The notes under the pieces were generated by a model. It was not told where the DNA came from, did no database searches, and was given only the letters and a program-made list of their open reading frames with translations. A stretch of 64,000 nt of DNA from Frigoribacterium sp. ACAM 257 (GTDB lineage Bacteria > Actinomycetota > Actinomycetes > Actinomycetales > Microbacteriaceae): the NCBI RefSeq assembly GCF_007954365.1, contig NZ_VOLO01000001.1, positions 1,054,001-1,118,000 on the forward strand. The letters run 5' to 3'. The translations under genes and the position numbers were made by a program. Shown here piece after piece: positions 16,787 through 25,495 of the stretch. Numbering within the stretch: the stretch's first letter is position 1; each line of letters begins with the position of its first letter.

Positions 16787-18082
16787 GTGAGCAAACAGGA
16801 CGGCAGCGGGCGCCTCGTCACCGCGGACCCCACCGACGACGTGTCGGCGCCGATCCTGCACGTCGACATGGACGCCTTCTTCGCGTCCGTCGAGCTGCTC
16901 GACCGTCCCGACCTCGTGGGCAAGCCGGTGGTCATCGGCCACCGGTCCGACCGCTCGGTCGTCACTGCGGCGACCTACGAGGCGCGCAAGTTCGGCGTCA
17001 ACTCCGCGATGCCCATGGCGATCGCGCTGCGCCGCTGCCCGCAGGCGATCGTGCTCGAGCCGCACGGCGAGAAGTACCGGCACTGGTCGTCGGTGGTGAT
17101 GTCGATGTTCGACGACGTGACGCCTCTGGTCGAGCGGCTCGGCATCGACGAGGCCTTCCTCGACGTCTCGGGCGCGATCCGGCTGATGGGCCCGCCGTGG
17201 CAGATCGCGACCGAGCTGCGGCGACGAGTGCACGCCGAGACGGGCCTGCGCTGCAGCATCGGGGCCGCGTCGACGAAGTTCGTCGCCAAGCTCGCCTCGA
17301 GCGTCTCCAAGCCCGACGGCCTGCTCGTCGTGCCGCACGACCAGACCATCGCGTTCCTCCACCCACGCCCGATCAGCGCCCTCTGGGGCGTGGGCGGCAA
17401 GACGGAGGAGGTGCTCGCCAACCTGGGCCTGCGCACCGTCGGCGACGTGGCGACGGCCTCGCCGGACACCCTCGTCCGCGCGGTCGGGGCAGCGGCGGGT
17501 GCGAAGCTCCACGACCTGGCATGGGCCCGCGACCCCCGCCGGGTGCACACCGACACGACCGAGAAGAGCGTCGGACACGAGATGACCTTCTCGACCGACG
17601 TCGTCGACCCCGACGTCATCCGCCGCGAGCTGCTGCGGCTCAGCGACAAGGTGGGGGCTCGGCTCCGCGCGGCCGGCCTCAGCGGCCGCACCGTGGTGCT
17701 GAAGCTGCGCACCACCGACTTCGTGACTATCACCCGGTCACGCACCCTCGCCGACCCGACCGACCTCGGACGCCGCATCTACGACGAGGTCCGCTCGGTG
17801 TACGAGGCGACGGGCAAGCAGCACGAGCGCATCCGGCTCGTCGGAGTCCGCGTCGAGCAGTTGGGCGCCGCCGGCGACGGCGGGCTCTCGCTCGGCCTCT
17901 GGGACGACGACGCAGAGTGGCGCGAGGCGGAATCGACGATGGACGCCCTCCGGGCACGCTTCGGTGCTGCGGCACCCACGCCCGCGTCCCTGCTTCGCGC
18001 GGGCGGCGACGACTCCCGGCGTCGATCGCGGCACGATCGAGACCGACCGGGCCGTGACCGACCGGCCGCCGCCGGCGAGTAA
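16787..18082 (+). CDS. dinB: DNA polymerase IV
   Basis: A 431-residue Y-family translesion polymerase. HVDMDAFFASVE holds the first catalytic Asp pair, GIDEAFLDVS the second acidic pair, and the helix-hairpin-helix and little-finger regions follow in order. A Gly/Arg-rich tail of about 35 residues lacks an obvious clamp-binding motif. The GTG at 16787 follows GAGGAT by 6 nt, a weak version of the leaderless promoter. Its TAA stop forms the start of the -10 box of the next gene. Confidence 0.92.
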   Translation: MSKQDGSGRLVTADPTDDVSAPILHVDMDAFFASVELLDRPDLVGKPVVIGHRSDRSVVTAATYEARKFGVNSAMPMAIALRRCPQAIVLEPHGEKYRHWSSVVMSMFDDVTPLVERLGIDEAFLDVSGAIRLMGPPWQIATELRRRVHAETGLRCSIGAASTKFVAKLASSVSKPDGLLVVPHDQTIAFLHPRPISALWGVGGKTEEVLANLGLRTVGDVATASPDTLVRAVGAAAGAKLHDLAWARDPRRVHTDTTEKSVGHEMTFSTDVVDPDVIRRELLRLSDKVGARLRAAGLSGRTVVLKLRTTDFVTITRSRTLADPTDLGRRIYDEVRSVYEATGKQHERIRLVGVRVEQLGAAGDGGLSLGLWDDDAEWREAESTMDALRARFGAAAPTPASLLRAGGDDSRRRSRHDRDRPGRDRPAAAGE

Positions 18083-18093
18083 GATCGGGCCAA

Positions 18094-19977
18094 GTGAGCA
18101 CAGCGTACGAGGACGACCCGGCCGGGGGTGCCGGCGACCAGGCCGGGGCCGACGACCAGACAGGCACGGACGACCAGCTCGACCTGGGCGAGGTCGGTGC
18201 CACAGCGGGGAACTCCGCTGCCGAGCACCTGTCGCCCGCGTTCCCCGAGCGAGCAGCCTGGGGCACGGCGAGCAAGCTCCGCGCCTGGCAGGCCGAGGCC
18301 CTCGAGCAGTACTTCGCCTCGTCCCCCCAGGACTTCCTGGCGGCCGCGACGCCCGGGGCCGGAAAGACGACCTTCGCACTCCGCCTCGCGACGGAGCTGC
18401 TGTCGCGGGGTGAGGTCGACCGCGTCGTGGTCGTCGCCCCGACCGAGCACCTGAAGCGACAGTGGGCGGACGCGGCCGACCGCGTGAACCTGAGGCTCGA
18501 CCCCATGTTCAAGAACGCCGATGTCTCGTTCGGCCGGCACTACCACGGGGTCGCCGTCACCTACGCCCAGGTCGGCATGAACCCCAAGGTGCACGCCGAC
18601 CTGACGGCTGCCGGCCGCACGCTAGTCATCCTCGACGAGGTGCACCACGGGGGCGACGCCCTCAGCTGGGGCGACGGCATCCGCGAGGCCTACGGCCGGG
18701 CGACGCGTCGGCTCTCGTTGACGGGGACGCCGTTCCGCTCGGACACGGCTCCGATCCCGTTCGTCACGTACGCCCCGGACGAGCAGGGCATCCGCACCTC
18801 CCGGTCCGACTACTCGTACGGCTACGGGCGCGCCCTGGCCGACGGCGTCGTGCGTCCGGTGCTGTTCATGGCCTACGCCGGGCAGATGCGCTGGCGCACC
18901 CGCATGGGCGACGAGATGAGTGCGACCCTCGGCGAGGCGGTCACCAAGGACATCACGGCCCAGGCCTGGCGCACGGCCCTGTCGCCGCAGGGCGACTGGA
19001 TCCCCGCCGTCCTGTCGGCGGCCGACACCCGTCTGACCGAGGTCCGTCGCGGCGTCCCCGACGCCGGCGGTCTCGTCATCGCCACCGACCACACGGCCGC
19101 GCGGCAGTACGCCGCGGTGCTGCAGAAGTTGACGGGAGAACGACCCACGGTCGTCCTGTCGGACGAGAAGGCCGCCTCCGACCGGATCCAGGCCTTCTCC
19201 GACGGCGACGCGCGGTGGATGGTGGCCGTGCGGATGGTGTCCGAGGGCGTCGACGTTCCCCGCCTCGCCGTGGGCGTGTACGCCACCTCCGCGTCCACGC
19301 CCCTGTTCTTCGCGCAGGCCGTCGGCCGCTTCGTCCGCGCGAGGCGCCGGGGCGAGACCGCGTCGATCTTCCTGCCGAGCGTCCCCAGCCTGATGGCCTT
19401 GGCGGGGCAGCTCGAACTCGAGCGCGACCACGCGCTCGACCGGCCGGAGAACGCCGACGACGGCATCTTCGCGCCGGAGGAAGACATGATGGCGGCCGCC
19501 AACCGCGAGGAGAAGGCCTCGAGCCTGCTCGACCAGCAGCCCTTCGAGGCGCTCGACTCGCAGGCGTCGTTCGACCGTGTCCTCTACGACGGCGGCGAGT
19601 TCGGCACGGGCGGCGAGATCGGCAGCCTCGAGGAACTCGACTTCATCGGGATCCCCGGCCTCCTCGAGCCCGACCAGGTGCGCGACCTGCTCCGGCAGCG
19701 GCAGGCGAAGCAGGCCACACGGTCGCGCAAGACGGGCCTGCCGACCGTGACGGCGCCTGCGGCGGAGGCACGTCCGCTGTACCAGACCATCAAGGAGCAA
19801 CGACAGGAGCTGAGTCGTCTGGTGTCGATCTGGTCGCGGGTGTCCAACGAGCCCCACGGCATCATCCACGCCGACCTGCGACGGGTCAGCGGCGGGCCCT
19901 CGGTGGCCCAGGCGAGCACGGAACAGATCCAGAAGCGCATCGACGTGCTCAGGGGCCGGATCGGCAACCGCACCTAG
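18094..19977 (+). CDS. DEAD/DEAH-box superfamily II helicase
   Basis: A 627-residue helicase. After an acidic low-complexity N-terminus come Walker A (ATPGAGKTTF, about residue 89), LDEVHHGGD (motif II), SLTGTPFRS (motif III) and, in the second RecA domain, VSEGVDVPRL and QAVGRFVRARR (motifs V-VI). The C-terminal 130 residues are helical and not assigned. It resembles actinobacterial repair-type helicases. TAAGAT (18080-18085) lies 8 nt before the GTG and includes the dinB stop. Confidence 0.85.
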   Translation: MSTAYEDDPAGGAGDQAGADDQTGTDDQLDLGEVGATAGNSAAEHLSPAFPERAAWGTASKLRAWQAEALEQYFASSPQDFLAAATPGAGKTTFALRLATELLSRGEVDRVVVVAPTEHLKRQWADAADRVNLRLDPMFKNADVSFGRHYHGVAVTYAQVGMNPKVHADLTAAGRTLVILDEVHHGGDALSWGDGIREAYGRATRRLSLTGTPFRSDTAPIPFVTYAPDEQGIRTSRSDYSYGYGRALADGVVRPVLFMAYAGQMRWRTRMGDEMSATLGEAVTKDITAQAWRTALSPQGDWIPAVLSAADTRLTEVRRGVPDAGGLVIATDHTAARQYAAVLQKLTGERPTVVLSDEKAASDRIQAFSDGDARWMVAVRMVSEGVDVPRLAVGVYATSASTPLFFAQAVGRFVRARRRGETASIFLPSVPSLMALAGQLELERDHALDRPENADDGIFAPEEDMMAAANREEKASSLLDQQPFEALDSQASFDRVLYDGGEFGTGGEIGSLEELDFIGIPGLLEPDQVRDLLRQRQAKQATRSRKTGLPTVTAPAAEARPLYQTIKEQRQELSRLVSIWSRVSNEPHGIIHADLRRVSGGPSVAQASTEQIQKRIDVLRGRIGNRT

Positions 19978-20000
19978 ACGACGCGCCTAGCCTGACTGGC

Positions 20001-20888
20001 GTGCAGACCTTCCTCCCGTATCCCGACTTCGTCGAGAGCGCGCAGGTGCTCGACCAGGCGAGGCTCGGCAAGCAGCGCGTCGAGGCCCTCCAGGTGCTGA
20101 GAGCGGTGACCCTGCCCGGCTACGGCTGGCAGAGCCACCCGGCCATAGCCATGTGGCGCGGCCATCGGACCGCCCTCACCGCCTACGCCCTCGCGATCAC
20201 GGACGAGTGGATCGCCCAGGGGCACGCCGACACCGTCCGCCCGCAGGTGCTGGAGTTCGCCCCCGTCCTGGGCGACGTCGTCGCTGATCCTCGGACGGGA
20301 ACGGAGCCTGGACGTCCGGCCGCGGCTGCCGCCCTGGTCACCGCCGACCTGCCGAGGTGGCTCGGCGACGACGCCGTGCACCGCAGCCACCGGTCGAAGC
20401 TCGTGCAGAAAGAGGCCGAGTGGTACCGGGGCAGGTTCCCCGGTGTTCCCGACGACCTCGACTACGTCTGGCCCGGGGCCGATCCCGGGACCGCTCCGCC
20501 CACCGACGACGCGGCCCTGTCCTCGACCCGACGCGCGTGGGTGGTCCGCCCCGGGGACGCCCAGACCGGCGACGACTGGCGCCGAGCGGGCGTCGTCACC
20601 GTCGCGGAGTCGTCGTCCAGGGGCCGGACCACGCCCGCCTGGACGACGCAGCGCGACGCGTTCGCTGCTCTCGGAGAGGGGGAGGTGGTCGCCGTCCCGG
20701 ACGCCGGACAGCAGTCGTTCTCGCTCGGCCGACTCGTCGGCGACGCGGTCGCCGCGCAGGACGACGACCGGGCGCCCGTGCTGCTGCGCCGGGTCGAGTG
20801 GGACGCCCTGGAGGTGCGGCGACACGAGCTGCCCGATCCAGCACTCGCCCAGGACACCCGCACCGTGTTCCCCCTCGCGCTCGCCTGA
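20001..20888 (+). CDS. MSMEG_6728-family protein
   Basis: A 295-residue protein beginning VQTFLPYPDF with ARLGKQRVEALQVLRA and the WRSH-type patches MWRGH and HRSHRSKLVQKEAEWY. This is the conserved core of the MSMEG_6728 family, related to pyrimidine-dimer glycosylase-like proteins; function is unproven. A C-terminal 120-residue extension is extra. TAGCCT (19988-19993) is 7 nt before the GTG: leaderless. The dinB-helicase-this gene order suggests a DNA-damage setting, by inference. Confidence 0.75.
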   Translation: MQTFLPYPDFVESAQVLDQARLGKQRVEALQVLRAVTLPGYGWQSHPAIAMWRGHRTALTAYALAITDEWIAQGHADTVRPQVLEFAPVLGDVVADPRTGTEPGRPAAAAALVTADLPRWLGDDAVHRSHRSKLVQKEAEWYRGRFPGVPDDLDYVWPGADPGTAPPTDDAALSSTRRAWVVRPGDAQTGDDWRRAGVVTVAESSSRGRTTPAWTTQRDAFAALGEGEVVAVPDAGQQSFSLGRLVGDAVAAQDDDRAPVLLRRVEWDALEVRRHELPDPALAQDTRTVFPLALA

Positions 20889-20948
20889 CCGCCTGGCCGA
20901 CGTGGCCCGGGCCGGGCCTGGTGACCGTCGTCCGGCTACCATCGGTCC

Positions 20949-21203
20949 ATGCTCGACCGCGCCTCCGACGACCGCTGGTTCGTCCGCCGGACGCCGGACG
21001 GAGCGGCCATGGCCGTCGTCGAGGCGTTCGGGAACGGCTGGCGGCTGCGTCGCTGGTCGTTCGTCGAGTCGGAGCAGGACGCCCTGGGGGTCTACACGTC
21101 GGCCGAGCTCGCCGAGACCGCCTGGTGGCGGCACCTCGACCAGGGACGAGGTCAGCGCACCGTGAGCTCCTCGGAGAGCCGCAGGCGCCTCGGGGAGGGC
21201 TGA
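20949..21203 (+). CDS. small hypothetical protein
   Basis: An 84-residue soluble protein rich in Trp and Arg, ending in a basic tail. No known domain is recognised. TACCAT (20937-20942) lies 6 nt before the ATG, which supports it as a real leaderless gene. Its last 17 codons overlap the tail of the convergent gene at 21152. Confidence 0.6.
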   Translation: MLDRASDDRWFVRRTPDGAAMAVVEAFGNGWRLRRWSFVESEQDALGVYTSAELAETAWWRHLDQGRGQRTVSSSESRRRLGEG

Positions 21204-21667
21204 GGCCGCGAGCACCGTTCGTCGTCGGGCACCGGCGCGGATCTGGCTGCGGAGGGAAGCACCACGCCGTCCGACGCGCACGTGAAGACGGCCCGGACGG
21301 CGAAACGACGGCTCTCGGCGAGGTGCGCCAGCGCGAGCCGCCAGGCGCAGTCGGGATCAGTGTCGACCCGGGGCCCTGGTCGCTCGAGGACGAACACGAC
21401 GGAAGCCACGCCGAACTCGGCCGAGACCGCGTCCAGGGCGTCGCCCCAGCGCTCGACCGCGGACCGGTCCGGACGCTCGGGGATGCCCTCGAGGGGCACG
21501 ACCATGGGGAGCTGGACGTCGTCGGAGTCGAGGAAGAGAGTCCAGAGCTGCCTCCGCACGGCCACAGGGACGAGGACCTCGACCCGGGTGAGCAGGTCGT
21601 GGTCGGACACGAGCGGCCGGTGCGGGTCGGCGGCAGGAGAGGACGGGGAGGCGAGGGGGACGGTCAT
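21152..21667 (-). CDS. hypothetical protein
   Basis: A 171-residue protein with strong high-GC codon bias on this strand. The LLTRVEVLVP, RRQLWTLFLDSDD and FVLERPGP blocks suggest a compact alpha/beta domain, but no family is recognised. It resembles actinobacterial proteins predicted to report on DNA or stress responses only in shape. Start ATG 21667 is preferred; a GTG at 21712 would add 15 residues. Confidence 0.65.
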   Translation of the reverse strand: MTVPLASPSSPAADPHRPLVSDHDLLTRVEVLVPVAVRRQLWTLFLDSDDVQLPMVVPLEGIPERPDRSAVERWGDALDAVSAEFGVASVVFVLERPGPRVDTDPDCAWRLALAHLAESRRFAVRAVFTCASDGVVLPSAARSAPVPDDERCSRPQPSPRRLRLSEELTVR

Positions 21668-21793
21668 GGGGCCAGGGTCGCCTCCCGGCGTCCGTCTCGG
21701 ACCGTCGTCCACAGGCGGCGAGCCGAGACCGCTCCCGGGACGACCCTGGGGAGGGACGAGCTGAGGGGCGACCGCACCGTCCGTGACGGGGCA

Positions 21794-21832
21794 CCTCCTC
21801 AGCGCGCCTCCTCAGCGCATCTCCTCAGCGGG
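21794..21832. repeat. 13-bp tandem repeat, three copies
   Basis: Three copies of CCTCCTCAGCGCG-like units (21794, 21807, 21820). The third overlaps the stop codon of the cytidylyltransferase gene read on the minus strand. The unit is not a multiple of three, so slippage would alter the C-terminus. Confidence 0.7.
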
Positions 21833-22337
21833 CCCGCTCGGCGGTCGCCGTCTCCTGTGCCGGAGCCCCGCCCGACAACGCGCGCAGGGCACGCCGCAGC
21901 ACCGTGCTGGACGTGCTCATCGTGTACGGGAAGTACACGACCTCCACGCCGACCTCGGCGAACTCCCGCTCGAGGCGGAGGCCCTTCTCGGTGCCCCGCC
22001 AGTCGTCGCCCTTGAAGAAGACGTCGAACCGCAGCTCGCGCCAGACGTCGAGCTTGTCGGGCACAGTCTCGGCGTAGGCGGTGTCGACGACGTCGATGTG
22101 GTCGACGATCTCGAGCCGCTCCGCGAGGGGAACGACGGGCGTGATGCCCTTCGTCAGGGCGAGCATCTCGTCGGACACGACCCCGGCGATCAGGTGGTCG
22201 CAGTGCTGGCGGGCGTGCCGGAGCAGGTTGAGGTGCCCGATGTGGAACAGGTCGAAGGCACCTGCGGCGTAGCCCACGCGACCGGCGCCTCCGGGGCGCT
22301 CGAGGGTCGACGTGGTGGTGGTCGTCGTGGTCGTCAT
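21825..22337 (-). CDS. cytidylyltransferase-like protein (nucleotidyltransferase, HxGH)
   Basis: A 170-residue nucleotidylyl transferase. AGAFDLFHIGHLNLL carries the HxGH active site and the later STSSTVLRR replaces the ISSTxIR motif; overall it resembles glycerol-3-phosphate cytidylyltransferase (TagD) or the RfaE2-type enzymes. It may supply CDP-glycerol or a similar donor for the exopolysaccharide or wall polymer made by this operon. The protein opens with eight consecutive Thr encoded by ACG/ACC triplets. Its ATG overlaps the previous stop (ATGA). Confidence 0.8.
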   Translation of the reverse strand: MTTTTTTTTSTLERPGGAGRVGYAAGAFDLFHIGHLNLLRHARQHCDHLIAGVVSDEMLALTKGITPVVPLAERLEIVDHIDVVDTAYAETVPDKLDVWRELRFDVFFKGDDWRGTEKGLRLEREFAEVGVEVVYFPYTMSTSSTVLRRALRALSGGAPAQETATAERAR

Positions 22338-23314
22338 GACGTCACTTCCTCGAGCACGGGGGCCCGGTGGTCGGCTGCGCGCCAGTCGGCGCGGGGGTCT
22401 CGTCGTCGGGGGAGGGGCGATCCGCAGAGCAGGACGCCGAGCGGCTCGACTCCCCTGCTGCGGAGCTGCTCGTGCATCAGCGAGAGCTGCTCGTGGGTGG
22501 TGCGGCCCTCGGCTGCCACGAGGAGGACCACGTCCGAGTGCGGGGACAGCGCCCACGCCGGCATCGGGCGCGACTTCTCGGAGGCGAGGGCCACGACCAC
22601 GTCGACGCCGCTGCTCACCTCGTCCAGGAACCGAGCAGTGAGGACCGTGTCCCCGCCGAGCACGGCAGCGGCGACGTCCAGGGGCACGGGGACGTGCTCG
22701 CAGCCGGCGCCGTCCAGGGAGCGGGCCTCGGGCAGGACGTCGTCGTGGACCGTGGAGGGCCGCGACAGGGCACGGGAGTCGAAGTCTCCCTCGAGGATGG
22801 CCGTGTGGTACCCGGCTGCACGAGCTGCACGGGCCAGGGCCCCGTCGACGCCCGCGACTCCTGCGGTGCTGAGGGTCCCCGTCGAGTCGTCGGGCCGGAC
22901 CAGGAGGAGACGGCGCGGAGCCAGACCGCCGCGCAGCTCGGCGACGGCCGCCAGTGCGTCGCGGGCCGCGGCACGCTGCCTGCCGGTCGAGCCGCGACCT
23001 GACGTGTCGTCACGGCGCCGGAGCGGCGGGAGGACGCCGACGACGGGGAGGCCCGTGAGGTCGCGGACGTCCGAGACCGTGGACACGCGCGGTCGGCGAC
23101 GGAGCCCCGCCCAGGACGGAACGAGGCCCACGAGGACACCGGCGATCGCCCCGAGGACACCTGCTACGACGACCGCGGCCGGACTGGCCTCCACGGTGCG
23201 GGAAGAGCCGAGGACCAGGCCGGAGCCCACGGCCGCGCCGACGACTCCCGATCCGATCAGGAAGGGCCACCACGCGGTGAGCTCCCAGGCCCGCGGCTGA
23301 CGGCGGTGGGTCAC
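22334..23314 (-). CDS. polysaccharide co-polymerase / BY-kinase-like membrane protein
   Basis: A 326-residue protein with two transmembrane segments (about 15-35 and 42-65) and a cytoplasmic Rossmann-like domain resembling the CpsD/Wzc kinases. The expected P-loop GKT/S is missing: the position reads VRPDDSTGTLS. It may be a non-kinase chain-length regulator. The position inside an overlapping exopolysaccharide operon supports that role. GTG 23314 overlaps the upstream stop (GTGA). Confidence 0.65.
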   Translation of the reverse strand: MTHRRQPRAWELTAWWPFLIGSGVVGAAVGSGLVLGSSRTVEASPAAVVVAGVLGAIAGVLVGLVPSWAGLRRRPRVSTVSDVRDLTGLPVVGVLPPLRRRDDTSGRGSTGRQRAAARDALAAVAELRGGLAPRRLLLVRPDDSTGTLSTAGVAGVDGALARAARAAGYHTAILEGDFDSRALSRPSTVHDDVLPEARSLDGAGCEHVPVPLDVAAAVLGGDTVLTARFLDEVSSGVDVVVALASEKSRPMPAWALSPHSDVVLLVAAEGRTTHEQLSLMHEQLRSRGVEPLGVLLCGSPLPRRRDPRADWRAADHRAPVLEEVTS

Positions 23315-24129
23315 GAGTCCCCACCCTGCGCCGGTGCGGTCGTGGTCAACGCCGACGCCGTCCTCGGGAGCGCCGCGAGCTCGCGGAACCACTTCGGCAG
23401 GGCCAGGGCGAGGTACGCCGTGTTCGCCACGAGCAGCGCGACGTAGACCACCGTGAAGGCGGGCGACCAGGCGAGGAGGAGGAACGCGAGGCAGAGGAGG
23501 CCGTAGTCGGTGGGCACGACGGCCAGCGAGTAGAGGGCGCCCGTGCGGGGACGCACCACGGTGGGGCTGCCCCGCCTGACCGAGTCGGCGCGGCGGAGCT
23601 GCTCGGTGAGCACGATGGCGAAGAAGGCCACGGTCGCGACGGCCTGGTAGACGAGCGGGAGGGCGAGGATCGCCTCGCGACCCTCGGGCTCCCGCAGCCA
23701 GGACGCGAAGACGGCCAGGTGCAGCACGGCGATCTTGGTCGCGTCGATGACGTGGTCGAGCCACTCGCCGGCGGGGCTGCCGCCGCCTCGCAGGCGGGCG
23801 AGCTGCCCGTCCGCGGAGTCGAGGGCGTAGCCCACGACCAGGAGCAGGACGACGGCCGCGGCGACCAACAGCCCCGAGGGGAGCGCGGCCACGAGTGCGA
23901 TGCCGGCGAAGGTGCAGACGGCGCTCAGGGCGGTGACCTGGTTCGGCGTGGCTCCGACGACCCAGGCGGCGGCAGCGGCCCAGCGGCCGAGGCGGCGGTT
24001 GACGAACCGAGAGTAGGCCGGCGCGCCGCTCGACGACTTCTGCGCGGTGGCGAGGGCGGCCAGCGCGGCTCCGTAGCGTCGGGGGACGACGAGGGCCTCC
24101 CCGCCCGCGACGGGTGCGGTGCGGGTCAC
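23311..24129 (-). CDS. CDP-alcohol phosphatidyltransferase family protein
   Basis: A 272-residue integral membrane enzyme. DSADGQLAR then G-x3-D-x3-D (GEWLDHVID) is the full CDP-alcohol phosphotransferase signature. Six hydrophobic helices are visible. It would join a phosphoalcohol from a CDP-alcohol donor to an acceptor alcohol; the adjacent cytidylyltransferase could make that donor. GTG 24129 overlaps the glycosyltransferase stop. Confidence 0.85.
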   Translation of the reverse strand: MTRTAPVAGGEALVVPRRYGAALAALATAQKSSSGAPAYSRFVNRRLGRWAAAAAWVVGATPNQVTALSAVCTFAGIALVAALPSGLLVAAAVVLLLVVGYALDSADGQLARLRGGGSPAGEWLDHVIDATKIAVLHLAVFASWLREPEGREAILALPLVYQAVATVAFFAIVLTEQLRRADSVRRGSPTVVRPRTGALYSLAVVPTDYGLLCLAFLLLAWSPAFTVVYVALLVANTAYLALALPKWFRELAALPRTASALTTTAPAQGGDS

Positions 24130-25379
24130 GAGGCCACCGCCACGGGCAGCGCCGCGTCGAGGTCCTTGTGGAGGTGCAGCTCGCCCAGCACGACGCCGGC
24201 GAGGCGCCGACGCATCCGGTCGGGCGTGAAGCGCTCGGCCCATGTCTCGTGGGCGCGGACGCCGGCCGTGGCGAGCTGGTCGACGTCGAGGCCCGCGAAG
24301 AGCTCCGCGAGCCCGTCGACGTCGCGTCGGTCGAAGAGCCACCCGGTCCTGCCGTGCTCGACGACCTCCTCCGGTCCGCCGCTGCGGCTCGCGATGACGG
24401 GGCGTCCCTGGCTGAAGGCCTCGAGGGCGACGATGCCGAAGCCCTCGAGGGTGTCGGTGGGCAGCACGACCGCGTCCGCCTCGCGGACCCACGCGGACGC
24501 GTCGTCGACCTCGCCGACGACGGTCACGGTCTCGGGTCGGCTCACGACAGCCGCGACGAGCCCGGGCACGTCGACGCCCGTGCCGGCGGCGGGAGGACCG
24601 CCCAGGACGGTCAGGTGACCGGGGCAGCCCGCCGCGTTCCAGGCGGCCAGCAGGGTCGCGTGGCCCTTGTGGGGGTTCCAGCGGCTCGCGACGACGTAGT
24701 GGGGGAGGCGGTGCTCCGGCGGCGCGGTCAGCTCGGCGTCGCGACGTGCCACGCCGTTGTGCACGACCTGGGCACGGTCGTCGTCCTGCAGGCCGGAGCT
24801 CTCGAGGACGGAGCGGGACACGGCGACCAGGGACGTGCACGACCTCGCGAGCACCGACAGGCCGGTGCGGTCCCCGTCGCCCCACGGCTCCTGGAGGTGA
24901 CCCACCACGCTGTCGACCCGCGCGAGGCGGGCGAGAGGGGCGACGGCGAGGCACGCGCTCGTGGCGCACCAGACGAGGTCGAAGTGCCGGCCGGCGAGAC
25001 GGGCGGTCGTCTTGGCGGCGTCCCGGACGAGGCCGAACATGCCGCCGAGGCGCATCCCGCGTCGGCGCAGGATGGGAAGGGGAGCGCGCTCGACGCGCGC
25101 GCCGCGCTCACGCAGCAGCGGCCCGAGTGGGCCCGCCGCGACGTCGGTCGGCAGCCAGACGGTGACGTCGAGGTCGTCACGCGCAGCGAGCTCGCTCACG
25201 ACCTCGAGCACGATGCGGTCGGAGCCGTAGAGCTCGTCGGACGAGTGCACCACGAGCACGCGCCCGCGACGAGAGCCGGCACGCCGCTGCGGCACCTCGG
25301 CCAGTGCGTGGCCGATCGTGTCGACCGGGCGGCGTGCCGCCTCCGTCGTGCTGGTCGTCCTGGTCATGTCGATGGTCAT
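24126..25379 (-). CDS. GT4-family glycosyltransferase, exopolysaccharide operon
   Basis: A 417-residue GT-B transferase. RVLVVHSSDELYGSDR opens the first domain, ASRWNPHKGH the second, and E-x7-E lies in TLEGFGIVALEAFSQG. It adds a sugar to the lipid-linked repeat unit begun by the polyprenyl glycosylphosphotransferase upstream. The N-terminus is Thr-rich. The ATG at 25379 overlaps the stop of the 39-codon repeat ORF (ATGA). Confidence 0.87.
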   Translation of the reverse strand: MTIDMTRTTSTTEAARRPVDTIGHALAEVPQRRAGSRRGRVLVVHSSDELYGSDRIVLEVVSELAARDDLDVTVWLPTDVAAGPLGPLLRERGARVERAPLPILRRRGMRLGGMFGLVRDAAKTTARLAGRHFDLVWCATSACLAVAPLARLARVDSVVGHLQEPWGDGDRTGLSVLARSCTSLVAVSRSVLESSGLQDDDRAQVVHNGVARRDAELTAPPEHRLPHYVVASRWNPHKGHATLLAAWNAAGCPGHLTVLGGPPAAGTGVDVPGLVAAVVSRPETVTVVGEVDDASAWVREADAVVLPTDTLEGFGIVALEAFSQGRPVIASRSGGPEEVVEHGRTGWLFDRRDVDGLAELFAGLDVDQLATAGVRAHETWAERFTPDRMRRRLAGVVLGELHLHKDLDAALPVAVAS

Positions 25380-25495
25380 CTGTTCCCCCGTGCAGTCGTG
25401 GTGCGTGTCGTCGTGGTGCGTGTCGTCGTGGTGCGTGTCGTCGTGGTTCGTGTCGCGGTGGTGCAGCCGGTCGTCCGGTCGTTCGTGGTGCGCAT
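25376..25495 (-). CDS. 39-residue Thr/Arg repeat ORF bridging two operon genes
   Basis: Its ATG overlaps the sugar transferase TGA by one base (TGATG, 25497-25493) and its TGA overlaps the ATG of the glycosyltransferase (ATGA, 25379-25376). Residues 15-34 are RTTTT-type units from a 15-bp tandem repeat. Without it the two enzymes would be separated by 115 nt, while all other junctions in the operon overlap; a ribosome could move through the whole operon only by reading it. No known family. It may be a true peptide or only a translational bridge. Confidence 0.55.
   Translation of the reverse strand: MRTTNDRTTGCTTATRTTTTRTTTTRTTTTRTTTARGNR
25396..25460. repeat. 15-bp tandem repeat (about 4.3 copies)
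   Basis: Units of TCGTCGTGGTGCGTG repeat head to tail with one T-for-G change in the last full copy. The unit is a multiple of three, so copy-number change would keep the bridging ORF open. Confidence 0.85.
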
